Positions 37,501 to 45,190 of a DNA stretch of 64,000 nt are shown here, in pieces. The stretch comes from Verrucomicrobiota bacterium (GTDB lineage: Bacteria > Verrucomicrobiota > Verrucomicrobiia > Limisphaerales > J093): assembly GCA_016716505.1 (NCBI GenBank), contig JADJWF010000002.1:248001-312000 (forward strand). Direction: 5' to 3'. Numbering within the stretch: position 1 is the stretch's first letter; each line of letters opens with the position of its first letter. A program made the position numbers and the translations under genes. The notes beneath the pieces are model-generated. The model was not told the DNA's origin. It saw only the letters and a list, made by a program, of their open reading frames with translations, and ran no database searches.

Positions 37501-40500
37501 ATCGAGGCAGAGGTGGCTGTGCAGACCTGCGGCGACGGGGCCGGCAGGGACGGACCCGTGCCGGTCAGGTTGCCGACGTTGCAAATCGGCCCCACGGGAG
37601 TGGGGTCATCCACCTTGACCTGGAAGGTCAGCGGCGCGGTGGTGATCACGCTGGGCGATGTGCCGGCGCCGAAGGTGAACCCGGACGTGGCGGTTGTCGG
37701 CACGCCACTGAAACGGACGCTGCCGATGCCCGAACCGGAATTGACCTGGTACACCCACTTGAAGGTGACCCCCGCCGCGTCAGCGACCCCGCTGCCGGGC
37801 GTCGGACCGCTGATCTTGGTGGCGGTGGCCGTCCCCGTCAGGATCGGCGTGAGGTCGGCCGGCGGGGTGACGGACACCGGCACCGACGACTGGACGGTCA
37901 TGGTGACCGTGACGTCGCGCGTGCCAGTCAACAGCGCCGTGTCGGCCGCGAGCTGGGTGGTGGTGGTCGCGCCGCTCGGGGTCCGGTAGGTGATGGTGAC
38001 GTTATCGAAGTCAATCGTCTTGGCCTTGCCGCCTCCTGCCGTGCTGAGGAAACGAATGCGGGTGTCCTTGTTCACAGTGCCCAGCAAGGTAATCAGATTG
38101 AAGGTCTTCCCGGTGAATGACGCTGTGCCATTCGTGTAAGTGTCCAGCGTGGTCCAACTAGCGCCACCATCGATGGAGGCCTGGAGATAGACGCGGTCGG
38201 CGGCGTTGTCCAAGGTGTTGTTCGCCATGTCCAACTTGAGTTCGGCGGTGGTGGCACCCGCCAAGTTGGCCGAGCGGTAAATCGCGAGTCCTGCACCTTC
38301 CTTGACCCGCAGGCGACCGCCAGTGATCAGGATGGAACCGGCAGACGGGGAACCACCGTCGCCCAGTTCAATCCAGCCGCCGGCCCAGCGGTTGGTAATG
38401 TGCGAAGCGTAAACGGTGCCGTTGTCGTTGTTGTAAGCGACGGTGCCGAATTCGTCTTTGACGGCATAATCTGTAGTGGCGGCCTGTGAGTTCGACCGGG
38501 AGTACGCGATGACCAGCCGGGGTCCGGGCGTGGCGGCCGCGTTGCCCTCGGAACTACGATACTTGAGGTCGCCGTTGTCCGTCCCCGTGGCGATGAGGGC
38601 CACACCCCGGTTGGGGATACTGCCGTTTTTCCATCCGCGCACGAGGTCGGTCACGTCGAACTCGAGTGTTTGTCCGTTGGCGAACGAGCTGAAGCTGCCA
38701 TATGAGACGGTCGTGTCATAATCGGCGGAGCTGAACGCCCCCGAGGCCCAGACACCCGCCGTCCCGGTGCCGTTGGGGTCGTTCCAAGTGGCGCCGTTGG
38801 CGGCACTCGTGCCCTCGGTCCAGTCCGTGGTCATCCGCCGCAGCGTCACCGTGGTGTTCGCGCGGGCCCCGGTCACCATCACCCGAATGACCGCGCGATC
38901 AATGACATCGGTGGCCGCGAGGTTGGCAATGGTGGTCTGGTTGAACTTGATCAAGGTTACTTTGTTCTTGGTGGCCTCGGGCCGGGTCTGCAACTCGTTG
39001 GCACCACCGGCCCACGTAGTGGCGGCTCCCTGCTGAAGGTAGGTGTCATCCACGTCGGCAGTGCTGGACAGAACGATCGCCGTCGGCACGTACCGCGGCG
39101 TGCCGCCGGACCCGTTCACCGCGGCGACAGTGGAGCCCAGGTCCCACGTGACCGTGCCGGTGCTGCCGATGATCGGCTCGCTGGTGGCCGGCGGACTGTC
39201 ATTGCCGAAGTACGTCGTGCCCGCCGGCGTGGCGTCGCTGACCTGCACCGACGTGAGCGTCACGCTGCCCGGATAGTACGGGGTGAGCGTATAAGTGAGA
39301 ATGCCGTTCGCGGTTTCGTACGTCTTGTCCACCGTCTTGTCGAGCAGGCGGACGTACGGGAAGTCGGCGTCCAGGAAGTTCTGGCCCGCGGCGAGGTTGA
39401 CGTTGAACTGGGGGATAGTGCCCACCGTGCCGGCCGGCAGATCCGGATCGGTGCCCAGCACCTTCACGATGTAACGGCCGGCGCCGAGGTTGTCGAAGAG
39501 GTAATTGCCGTTCAGATCGGTGACGATGGTGTCGAACAGCTCGCCCGGCTGGGCGATGCCGTCGCCGTTTTCATCGAGGTACAACTCGACAGTGACGTTG
39601 GCCAGCGGCAGGTCGCCGGTGTTGTAGAGACCGTCGCGATTGACATCGAGGAACACCAGATCACCGATCGAGCTGGGCGGGCTGCCGAAGAAGCCGAAGT
39701 CGGCCTCCAGGAAGTCATAACCGTCCACCGGATTGCCGGGGATGGTGTTGACCGCGACCGAGATCGGCGTGGACGCGGTGTACGGAATCCCGAAGAAAGT
39801 CGCCAGATCGGGATCCGCGGCATCCACCACGGCAATGTACTTGAGGGCGGGATCGAGGTCCTTGAAGAGGTAGGTCCCAGCCGGATCCTCAAAGCCGTCC
39901 CCATCCACGTCCGTGGTGCCATCGGAGGTGGCGGTGGTCTTGATCAGCAGATCACCAGCGTCCACCACGCCGTTGCCGTTGGAGTCTTCGTACAGCCGAA
40001 CGGTGATGTACGGAATGCCGGGTTCACCCACGTCCTGCTCGCCGTCGTTGCTGAGATCGGAATAGACCGTATCCCCGATGATGCCCTTCGGATCGCCCGG
40101 GCCGGGATTGAACTGGTAGCCGAAATCCACGGTGAGCACCGAGGCATTCGGTGAGTCAATGATGGCGCGGCCCTCGTTGACGGGGTTGCCGATGCCGCCC
40201 GGCGGGTTGCCGGTGTTCGTGTAGCCGGCCGGCGGGGTCGGGATCCGGACGACGTAGTCGCCCTCGACAAGACCGGTGAAAAGGTAGGCGCCGTTGGCAT
40301 CGGTGGTGGTGGTGGCGACCAGGGTGTCGGTGCCTACCGTGTACTTGCCGTCGCCGTCCACGTCGTTCCACAACTGGACGGTCACTCCCGGAATGCCCTC
40401 CTCGCCGAAGTCCTGGAGGCCGTCGCCGTTCCAGTCGCGCCAGACGAAGTCCCCGATCCGCCCGCCGCCGACGGAGACGCAGGCGTCAGGCACGGGCGGC

Positions 40501-42458
40501 TGCCGTCGGCCGCTGTAGGCCAGCTCGACGCCATTGCAATAGGTGCCGACCGCCTGGGTGGAGCTCACGGTGGCGGTGAACTTGAGCACGAGGGAATTGC
40601 CGGGCTGGATGCCGGTGTTGATGGTGAAAACAGGCTGGTTGGGGTTGGAAGTGTTGACCGCAGGGGTGAACACCGCGCCGTTGATGGTGGCACTCAGGAG
40701 CGTGCCGTAGGTGAACCCGGGCGGCAGATATTCCGTGAGGACCATGGGCACGCCATTGGGGCCAGTGCCGAGGTTGTCCACGTTCACCGTGTAAGTGACC
40801 GTGCCGCCGGGGGCGACGGTCGTCGGCGTCACGTCCTTGTCGGTCTGGAGGAAGGGGATCAGCCCCACCTCGGTGCAGTCGGTGGCAATCGCCACCGGCG
40901 TGGTGCCGCTGCGGGCGGCGATGTCATTGCACAGCGTGCCCGAGGCGGAGGCGCGGACGTAAATGGTCAGGGTGACGGTCTTCTGGGCCGGTACGGTGCC
41001 CACATTCCAAGTCAGGTTGGGCAAGGCCACGGTAGTCGGGGCCGGGACCGCGCTGAGGTACACGAGGCCGCTGGGCAGGGTGTCCGTGAGGACGATGTTC
41101 GGGAGGTCCGTCGTGCCGTTGTTCGCGAAGGTGATCGTGTAGGAGAAGGTGTCGCCCACCTTGACGATCGGGGCGGAGCTGACCTTTTGCAGCATCACGC
41201 AGGGATCCAGCGAAACCACCGTGGGGTCGAAATAGCGCCAGATGTGATCCTTGCCGTTGTCGGTCCCGCCCGCGTCACCGCCAAAGGCGTCGGCATAGAT
41301 CTTTTCGCAAGCCGGGGCAAGGCTGGAGAGCACCTCGACGCGCACGGCGCTGTATTCGGGCCGGCTCAGCTCAAGCTGGCCGATGGCGAAGCGGACGGCG
41401 TTGGCAGTCAAAGGGAGAGGGTTCGACTCACTCAACGCGAGTCCCAGACCGCTGGCGTCCACGGAGCCGTAACCGAGCGCGGCGCTGATCAGGCCGGGCT
41501 GGTCCTTGGCAATCTGGCTGCCCGGGTACTGAATGCGCTTCCACGGACCGATCTTGATGGCCGCCTGAATGGCGGTGAGGTTGCGCGGCGAGGTGGGCGG
41601 GAAGGCGCCGCCAGCGGCGAGGTAGTTGGCGAGGTTGAATTCCCATGCATAACCGCTCTGCGGCCCGGGAACGACGCTCGCCAAGCCCCACGGGGCGTTG
41701 CCGCGCTGGTCGGGGTAGTCAATGATCGGGCCGCCCGACCAGCCGTAGGCCAGGAGTTGATCCATGTCGAACCGGGTGGTCACGCCGAGGACGTTGGTGC
41801 CGGTGACGTTGGCGGCGTCGAACTCGCCGACAATGTCGCCGGAGTTATTGTTGCGGGTGGGCTGGGTGCCCTTGGGCGCCGTCTCGTAACTCCAGAATTT
41901 GGTGCGCGGATCCTCGGAATAGAAAATGCCGGTGTCACCGTACACCCCCACCAGCGTGCCGCGATGCAGACCGGCGGCGGTCATGGGGGCGGTCACGAAG
42001 CCCAGCCCATTGGCGCCGGGGAGGGTCAGGCCGGCGAGTTCCGGGGTGGATTTCGCGCCGACGGGACCCGCGCCAATGGCGATCGGCGACTGGCCCTTCA
42101 TGGGGATTTCCTTGAACCCGCGCGGGTCGGTGACGGTGGAAACCGGGAGCACGTAGGCCGCGTCAATGACCTTCATCCCTGGCGGCACGTAAAAGGTCTG
42201 GTAGCCGCCCACGCCGGTGGTGGTACCGGGGCCGGCGGTGGTCTTGATGACGATCCAAAACTTGTCGCCCACCTGGACCAGCGGCTGGTTGACGGCGGCC
42301 CGAGCGTTCATGAGCGCCACCTGTTGGGCGTCGAAGTAGATGCCGGTGGCGCGGGTGTCGAGGTTGTGGGCCTGGCCAACCGGTAGGGCCAAGGCTACAG
42401 CAGTCCCGAGGATGAATCGGGCCAGTCGCTGCTGGAGGGGGGATGGGGTGGAGCTCAT
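28563..42458 (-). CDS. Giant secreted protein with about 26 SdrD-B-like repeats (4631 aa)
   Basis: The start at 42458 gives MSSTPSPLQQRLARFILGTA, a signal peptide ending near VGQAHN. Residues of about 30-430 are a unique domain; 430-660 hold two DUF11-type modules (VKVGDTFSYTITFANNGTTD; VAPGGTVTYTVNVDNLGTG). SdrD-B-like (Cna-B-type prealbumin) repeats then occur, each opening with IGDxVWxDxNxNGxQDxGExG and closing with DFGY: three at about 665-1000 and 23 at about 1650-4470. Between them lie a DNRLRE-like domain and jelly-roll/DUF11-like regions. The C-terminus (GPARFYRVVSE) has an FN3-like segment and no LPxTG or PEP-CTERM signal. The D/N-rich loops should bind Ca2+. A cell-surface adhesin or stalk is the likely role by analogy. 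The gene is 13.9 kb with no internal frameshift, flanked by a terminator and a repeat array. Confidence 0.93.
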   Translation of the reverse strand: MSSTPSPLQQRLARFILGTAVALALPVGQAHNLDTRATGIYFDAQQVALMNARAAVNQPLVQVGDKFWIVIKTTAGPGTTTGVGGYQTFYVPPGMKVIDAAYVLPVSTVTDPRGFKEIPMKGQSPIAIGAGPVGAKSTPELAGLTLPGANGLGFVTAPMTAAGLHRGTLVGVYGDTGIFYSEDPRTKFWSYETAPKGTQPTRNNNSGDIVGEFDAANVTGTNVLGVTTRFDMDQLLAYGWSGGPIIDYPDQRGNAPWGLASVVPGPQSGYAWEFNLANYLAAGGAFPPTSPRNLTAIQAAIKIGPWKRIQYPGSQIAKDQPGLISAALGYGSVDASGLGLALSESNPLPLTANAVRFAIGQLELSRPEYSAVRVEVLSSLAPACEKIYADAFGGDAGGTDNGKDHIWRYFDPTVVSLDPCVMLQKVSSAPIVKVGDTFSYTITFANNGTTDLPNIVLTDTLPSGLVYLSAVPAPTTVALPNLTWNVGTVPAQKTVTLTIYVRASASGTLCNDIAARSGTTPVAIATDCTEVGLIPFLQTDKDVTPTTVAPGGTVTYTVNVDNLGTGPNGVPMVLTEYLPPGFTYGTLLSATINGAVFTPAVNTSNPNQPVFTINTGIQPGNSLVLKFTATVSSTQAVGTYCNGVELAYSGRRQPPVPDACVSVGGGRIGDFVWRDWNGDGLQDFGEEGIPGVTVQLWNDVDGDGKYTVGTDTLVATTTTDANGAYLFTGLVEGDYVVRIPTPPAGYTNTGNPPGGIGNPVNEGRAIIDSPNASVLTVDFGYQFNPGPGDPKGIIGDTVYSDLSNDGEQDVGEPGIPYITVRLYEDSNGNGVVDAGDLLIKTTATSDGTTDVDGDGFEDPAGTYLFKDLDPALKYIAVVDAADPDLATFFGIPYTASTPISVAVNTIPGNPVDGYDFLEADFGFFGSPPSSIGDLVFLDVNRDGLYNTGDLPLANVTVELYLDENGDGIAQPGELFDTIVTDLNGNYLFDNLGAGRYIVKVLGTDPDLPAGTVGTIPQFNVNLAAGQNFLDADFPYVRLLDKTVDKTYETANGILTYTLTPYYPGSVTLTSVQVSDATPAGTTYFGNDSPPATSEPIIGSTGTVTWDLGSTVAAVNGSGGTPRYVPTAIVLSSTADVDDTYLQQGAATTWAGGANELQTRPEATKNKVTLIKFNQTTIANLAATDVIDRAVIRVMVTGARANTTVTLRRMTTDWTEGTSAANGATWNDPNGTGTAGVWASGAFSSADYDTTVSYGSFSSFANGQTLEFDVTDLVRGWKNGSIPNRGVALIATGTDNGDLKYRSSEGNAAATPGPRLVIAYSRSNSQAATTDYAVKDEFGTVAYNNDNGTVYASHITNRWAGGWIELGDGGSPSAGSILITGGRLRVKEGAGLAIYRSANLAGATTAELKLDMANNTLDNAADRVYLQASIDGGASWTTLDTYTNGTASFTGKTFNLITLLGTVNKDTRIRFLSTAGGGKAKTIDFDNVTITYRTPSGATTTTQLAADTALLTGTRDVTVTMTVQSSVPVSVTPPADLTPILTGTATATKISGPTPGSGVADAAGVTFKWVYQVNSGSGIGSVRFSGVPTTATSGFTFGAGTSPSVITTAPLTFQVKVDDPTPVGPICNVGNLTGTGPSLPAPSPQVCTATSASIGDRVWLDTNGNGVQNPGEPGIAGVTVYVYADADNNGIPDGPAIGTAVTDSAGNYLISGLAAGKYLVTYDGSTAPAGHYPTTATVFAVTLVSGQQYLDADFGLKPPPSNPEDRASIGDRVWLDANNNGVVDAGETGIANVDVRLYVDSNNNGVIDFGEPLIATTSTDAAGYYLFSGLNAGNYIVDVVETDPEFPAATTLVSGGSPVTSPPSGGVWKVSPIAGQTILTADFGYNYTGLISGYLWYDTNADGLKGVGDTAQPAPNGTVVLYEDSNNNGVVDDGEVIIRTYVTCNGTPEYPCGPGQSPGAYEFPNLPPGSYIVKVSEQEVPSPVTGNVNTMVLTTPDNYAVTLTPGDMVKTDRDFGLVEAALVTGHVFHDENHNGLFDDPETPLPNVTVWLYGPGPDGIIGTPDDFGPDGIPGTADDVALRIATTTTNGDGEYKFIITVPGPYRIVYDTNDPDIPASLTIPTTALDYIVSVVAGAEYSGFDFGRDDAGKIGDTVFGDINSNGAQDPGEPGLAGVTVELWLDADNSNTVNTGDTLLATTTTDASGNYEFVGLADGNYVVRVLTSTLPGGYNTTPTAMPPTEWVSGSEAGATIVGGNTVLDRDFGYPPTVTTYAISGNVWDDNGAGGGTAGNGTKDGAEPGLPGVTVTISVDPDGAGPNPPILYTVTTDASGNYSLAGVPAGAAVVITVDTSTLPSAAYVQTGDPDPTLDSQNSFTMPAANVVNKNFGYREEFGSIAGTSAVGNGNGEYEAGIDIPLPGSVITLRWAGPDGILNTADDVVYPPVTTGPSGAYSFTGLLPGVYEITETNPPGYVSIADRDGGNPDSIILTLGVGQNVTGRDFENVLPDPVIGDYVWLDENGDGVQDAGEAGIPNVVVYLFGAGPDNVIGTSDDNLVAWTVTDSDGGYLFKNLSPNTPYRVLVDATTLPAGLAANQTYDPDPVKNHETIVTTPLTGEGIFTADFGYNWAPTTDVTGGTGTGAIGDRVWVDVDGNGRQDPGEPGLGGVTVGLLGAGADGLFGTLDDVVLATTVTAPDGSYIFDGLAAGAYRVQVVPPTGYAQSGDPDQPGVPCTVCDNVTTAPIILAPGDVYVNADFGYLPPASQNNSVSGVVFMDLDANGTKDPTDTLVPGVTVALILDSNGNGVWEVGEPIVATTTTDSVGAYAFGGVPDGKYIVWVNDVGNILTDLKVTVDPDPTKDGLTAVDLDSPGTNPAPVNVTDRDFGYTPLAHYSGAGLIGDTVYLDLDGDGAQDSGEPGLEGVTVQLWDSSETVKLAETYTDENGKYYFGGLAAGTYVVKVVTATLPGGGAGMANTGDPDGGNDSKSTVALSSGQIKLDQDFGYLTNLTPNTIGGTLWVDTNANGTLDGSEAGRYAGVTVALYEDVNNNGVLDAGDRLVNTAVADASGNYSFTGLPDGNYLVDVTDTANVLNGLWKSSGPTPGADNNSQPDPYPVSVSGGVPNTTADFGYYGTPGSLGNWVWDDANENGIQDADEMGIPNVVVTLTISWPGGGTTVLKTLTDANGYYRFDNLLLDENHDGVGAGEPTFLISVATPAGYAPTLVDQGSDDTVDSDNHAGQSASTTQGVFNDTYDFGYYQVATVSGHLFLDLNGDGDQDPGEPNLDGVSVLITPSSGPAFTVVTDGNGNWVATVPPGTTTADVVEATLPPGVVQTAGTDPTTVTAVLGVNTFTDDDGYQPSTPPTTVYGHLFIDTNGNGVQDPGEPNLANVDVVITKSDTTTVTVSTDANGNWVAIVPPGLTTADVDETDPQFPTGFIQTAGTDPTTVTAVSGTATNAGDDGYQPLTATDNPTTVYGHLFIDTNGNGVQDAGEPNLPNVDVIVTDGSGTQVVTTDANGNWVAIVTPGLVTANVDETDPDFPAGSIQTAGTDPTTVTAVVNTAVNAGDDGYYVPPVNSIGDRIWLDEDGDGVQDAGEAGIGNVLVTLYRPGYGPDGIPGNADDNDPIAQTVTDTEGGYRFTGLPRGIFVVEVDTTTMPAGLAANPTADRDGTLDHKTTVNLTAGGEVDDADFGYNWAPTSDVTGGTGTGAIGDRLWIDANGNGKQDLGEVGLGGVTVKLYSAGADGIFGTGDDPAPLTTTSKPDGSYIFDGLPAGVYRVEVNNGVNPTGYTQTGDPDQPGVTCTTCDNQTTTPIILAPGDVYVNADFGYQPPVGPGNSGVIGDTVWVDLNLNGGVDAGEPRLAGVTVALIVDYNGDGQWQPAGADGIFGTADDEPIIGQTITDANGFYQFTGLPLLDWDGIGDPNNPDADYLVWVNDTAGVLGSLVATYDFDGANPTTGFVTGLGISAVGVDGAFSRNDQDFGYAPAGQTSSTGVIGDTIFLDRNGNSAFEEGEGLEGVAVQLFDATGTTLLATTFTDENGRYFFGGLAPSTTYTVKVVTSTLPPGLNNTVDPDGGVANQSVVTLGASGAALINLLQDFGYAAATPNTIGGTIWVDTNADGTLDTGETGRYAGVTVVLKDANGNIVGTTTTDSAGNYSFTSLPDGTYTVDVTDTANVLNGLWKSNGSNPGSDGNSQVEPYTVSVTGGAVNTTADFGYYGAPAALGDFVWRDNGAGGGIGGNGIQDGTEPGIPGVGVTLTITWPAGGGTTVVKTITDANGNYSFGNLLLDENHSSTGGSGPTFVITVATPSGLTPSPVDQGSNDALDSDGTTISATVAQGETNDTYDSGFYGTYNIAGKVVDDGSSGNGLIDIPGDTPVSGVEIKLYRDNNNNGVVDGGDTLVDTQTTDTNGDYTFASVPEGNYLVVETVPIGKTAVTDSDGDTNGKNVIDVTLSGGNSTGNNFLLKPAPPTAARLAYFRAVTTGDGLVQVTWGTLVENGVLGFRVERSTADGGWQRLTAQMIPATGWDGRPQSYGLTDASAPAEAGVLYRLLETDLSGRERVLAVAAVEAGMTTGIARTETGLSLSVRGAPNGSVTVQTAEAVQGPWTAVQTVTLDGAGAAVLNLGVDVNGPARFYRVVSE
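29436..31757 (-). repeat. Six-domain block, copy B, inside the SdrD-B giant gene
   Basis: Second copy of the six-repeat block, from IGDRIWLDEDGDGVQDAGEA to NDTYDSGFYG, with the matching linkers NWAPTSDVTGGTGTGAIGDR, CTTCDN, ILAPGDVYVNADFGY, TDTANVLNGLWKSNG and LLLDENHSS. The third repeat carries an insertion and the sixth an NGAGGGIGGNG expansion relative to copy A, which accounts for its slightly greater length. Confidence 0.88.
32706..34944 (-). repeat. Six-domain block, copy A, inside the SdrD-B giant gene
   Basis: Six consecutive SdrD-B-like repeats beginning at IGDYVWLDENGDGVQDAGEA and ending at NDTYDFGYYQ. The order and idiosyncratic linkers (NWAPTTDVTGGTGTGAIGDR, CTVCDN, ILAPGDVYVNADFGY, TDTANVLNGLWKSSG, LLLDENHDG) recur in copy B, so the block was duplicated as a unit. 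Three VSGHLF/VYGHLF repeats (31758-32705) separate the copies. Confidence 0.88.
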
Positions 42459-42773
42459 GGGTTCGGAGGATGGGTTGGTTGGGCGAAATCGGCGCTGCAG
42501 AGACGGACAAAAGCTCATGCGGGAAAGGACCGGAGCAACCGGCGGGACGACGGCAGAACAGGACGTGATGACGGGCGCGTTAACGACACCAGATTGACTC
42601 GATGAAGCGCCGGGGAATGACCCTTCGCCCGGCGCGAGGCCAAGGGAGCCCTTATAGTCTCCGGAAGCATCTCGTCAAGGAGCCGTGCGTAAAAAAAGGT
42701 TACGCAATGCTGCGTAGAAGGGATGCTCTTTGGCGTTGCGCAGCACGCGAGCGAATCCGTGCCGGCAACCCGC

Positions 42774-44145
42774 AAGCAGCAGCGGAGCCGGCTGAAAGCC
42801 GGCGCTACGGCCGGTCGGGAGACCGGCGCTACCGGCAGCGGGTGCGGCTGGGAGGCAGGCGCTACGTAACGCCGACATTCTTGTCGGCACAGACCGCCGA
42901 CCGGCGGGTAGGTCCCCACCAAGCCGGCTGGAAAGCCGGCGCTACGGCCGGTCAGGAGACCGGCGCTACCGGCAGCGGGTCCGGCTGGGAAGCCGGCGCT
43001 ACGTAACGCAGACATTCTTGTCGGCACAGACCGCCGACCGGCGGGTAGGTCCCCACCAAGCCGGCTGGAAAGCCGGCGCTACGGCCGGTCGGGAGACCGG
43101 CGCCACCGGCAGCGGGTCCGGCTGGGAGGCAGGCGCTACGTAACGCCGACATTCTTGTCGGCACAGACCGCCGACCGGCGGGTAGGTCACCACCAAGCCG
43201 GCTGGAAAGCCGGCGCTACGTAACGCCGACGTTCTTGTCGGCACGGACCGCCGACCGGCGGGTAGGTCCCCACCAAGCCGGCTGAAAGCGGGCGTTACGG
43301 CCGGTCGGGAGACCGGCGCTACCGGCAGCGGGTCCGGCTGGGAGGCAGGCGCTACGTAACGCCGACATTCTTGTCGGCACAGACCGCCGACCGGCGGGTA
43401 GGTCACCACCAAGCCGGCTGGAAAGCCGGCGCTACCGGCAGCGGGTCCGGCTGGGAAGCCGGCGCTACGTAACGCCGACATCCTTGTGGCACAGACCGCC
43501 GACCGGCGGGTAGGTCCCCGCCAAGCCGGCTGGAAAGCCGGCGCTACGGCCGGTCAGGAGACCGGCGCTACCGGCAGCGGGTGCGGCTGGGAGACCGGCC
43601 TTACGTAACGCCGACATTCTTGTCGGCACGGACCGCTGACCGGCTGATAGGTCCCCACCAAGCCGGCTGAAAGCGGGCGTTACGGCCGGTCGGGAGACCG
43701 GCGCTACCGGCAGCGGGTGCGCTTGGGAGACCGGCCTTACGTAACGCCGACATTCTTGTCGGCACGGACCGCCGACCGGCGGGTAGGTCCCCACCAAGCC
43801 GGCTGGAAAGCCGGCGCTACGGCCGGTCGGGAGACCGGCGCTACCGGCAGCGGGTGCGCTTGGGAGACCGGCCTTACGTAACGCCGACATTCCTGTCGGC
43901 ACGGACCGCTGACCGGCGGGTAGGTCCCCACCAAGCCGGCTGGAAAGCCGGCGCTACGGCCGGTCAGGAGACCGGCGCTACCGGCAGCGGGTCCGGCTGG
44001 GAAGCCGGCGCTACGTAACGCAGACATTCTTGTCGGCACAGACCGCCGACCGGCGGGTAGGTCCCCACCAAGCCGGCTGGAAAGCCGGCGCTACGGCCGG
44101 TCAGGAGACCGGCGCTACCGGCAGCGGAGCCGGCTGGATAGCCGC
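42774..44145. repeat. Tandem array of ten ~137-bp units built from four hairpins
   Basis: The word GACATTC or a close variant recurs at 42874, 43011, 43148, 43228, 43364, 43477, 43613, 43749, 43886 and 44023, i.e. spacings 137, 137, 80, 136, 113, 136, 136, 137, 137. Each full unit contains four palindromes: GCCGACATTCTTGTCGGC, GCCGGCTGGAAAGCCGGC, CCGGTCAGGAGACCGG or CCGGTCGGGAGACCGG, and CCGGCTGGGAAGCCGG or a decayed form, plus a fixed linker GACCGGCGGGTAGGTCCCCA. The 113-bp unit lacks the third hairpin module (24 bp) and the 80-bp unit lacks modules three and four (57 bp). The Ala/Gly/Pro-rich minus-strand frames through it are repeat translations, not genes. Confidence 0.95.
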
Positions 44146-44215
44146 CGCTACGCTGTGACGCACGAGATGGGGCGCGCGGACGAGGGCGGCGCCGCGATTC
44201 GCGGGCAAAGCGCGG

Positions 44216-45022
44216 TCACGAAGGTTCCTCGGTTTCGAACGCGGCCTGGAAGCCGGTCCGCCGGGCCAGACCGGCGCTTCCGCCGAAGCGGTCGAGACAG
44301 CCCGGCTCGCCCAGCCAGTGCGCGCCGCCGGGGTCGCGGGCAAGCAGGTGGTCCAATTCCGCTTCGTCCGCGGACCAGCGAAAACCGTTGAAGAACTCCA
44401 CCCCGGCGAACTGCCATTTGTACTTCGCGCGCACCGAGTAACACGTGCCCAGGTAGAGGTGTTCGCAGCCCAACTCGGCGAAGTGAACGACCGCACGGGT
44501 CATCATGAACATCCCGAGGTTCCGCGCCCGGTCGCCCAGATCGTAGAAGGCGTAGTAGTAAAACGCCATCCGCGGCAGCTCGAGGTACAGCAGGGCGGTA
44601 CCCACCTCCCGGTCGGCGGCGGTGTCCGTGAAATGCAGGAGGTGCGACACCGCCGGCGAATCCATCAGCGCATCCAGGCGCGCGGCCGGCATCACGCCGG
44701 GGCCGAAGCGTTCTTCGGCGAAGGCCAACCAGCGGACGCGCCGCGCCACCGAATAGTCGAAGTCCGCGCGGGGCCGCAGGTCAGCCCGAATCCCCTCGCC
44801 CCGCCGGAGGATGCGCCGGTTTTCGCTGCTGGGTCGGAAGCCTTTCAGCGGAACGCGCAGATGCCGGGCCAGCGTGAAGCGGTCCAGTTGCGGGGACGCC
44901 GGCATGAAACCGGCCGCAAAAAGGTCCGCCGGGGTCTCGCCCGGCTCGGGCATCGCCCAGACCACGTACGGGTACTGGTACCGGGCGTAGTCCGGCGCGG
45001 TTTCAGAAAAGACGAGCTTCAT
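44216..45022 (-). CDS. Bpt/ATE-like aminoacyl-tRNA--protein transferase homologue
   Basis: A 268-aa protein. The C-terminal half (AFYYYAFYDLGDRARNLGMF, HLYLGTCYSVRAKYKWQF, GVEFFNGFRW) matches the GNAT-fold C-domain of Bpt leucyl- and ATE1 arginyl-transferases: the LGTL stretch, WLYLGYxI and MxYKxxF equivalents are in order. The N-terminal half keeps the ATE N-domain framework (YVVWAMPEPG, FAAGFMP, LKGFRPSSENRRIL), but the cysteine cluster that binds Zn or Fe-S in Bpt/ATE is replaced by RFTLARHLRVP, with no cysteines. Such enzymes add Leu or Arg to N-terminal Asp/Glu and so create N-degrons for ClpS. Activity without the cysteines is uncertain. It may be a divergent or repurposed member. Confidence 0.65.
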   Translation of the reverse strand: MKLVFSETAPDYARYQYPYVVWAMPEPGETPADLFAAGFMPASPQLDRFTLARHLRVPLKGFRPSSENRRILRRGEGIRADLRPRADFDYSVARRVRWLAFAEERFGPGVMPAARLDALMDSPAVSHLLHFTDTAADREVGTALLYLELPRMAFYYYAFYDLGDRARNLGMFMMTRAVVHFAELGCEHLYLGTCYSVRAKYKWQFAGVEFFNGFRWSADEAELDHLLARDPGGAHWLGEPGCLDRFGGSAGLARRTGFQAAFETEEPS

Positions 45023-45190
45023 CGGACACCGGAGAATGGAGTCAGGGCAGACGCACCCGGTGCGACCTGGGACAGCGCGGCGATTCCCCGGAGGTCCACC
45101 CGGCCAAACATCCCGCTCCTCCCGCCTGCCCTTGCCATACCCCGCCCCTTCGCCGATCTATCCGCCACTTCTGCGGCTCACCCGGTGCAG

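Noticed and set aside
42515..44039. Several minus-strand frames (100-170 aa) rich in Ala/Gly/Pro, each with the same MPTRMSALRSAGFPAG text
   Set aside because: They are literal translations of the 137-bp repeat array; their similarity to each other reflects DNA repetition, with no independent codon or domain evidence.
42774..44145. CRISPR array, because of the regular direct repeats
   Set aside because: The 137-bp units have no unique spacers; the intervals are themselves repeated, and no cas gene is present.
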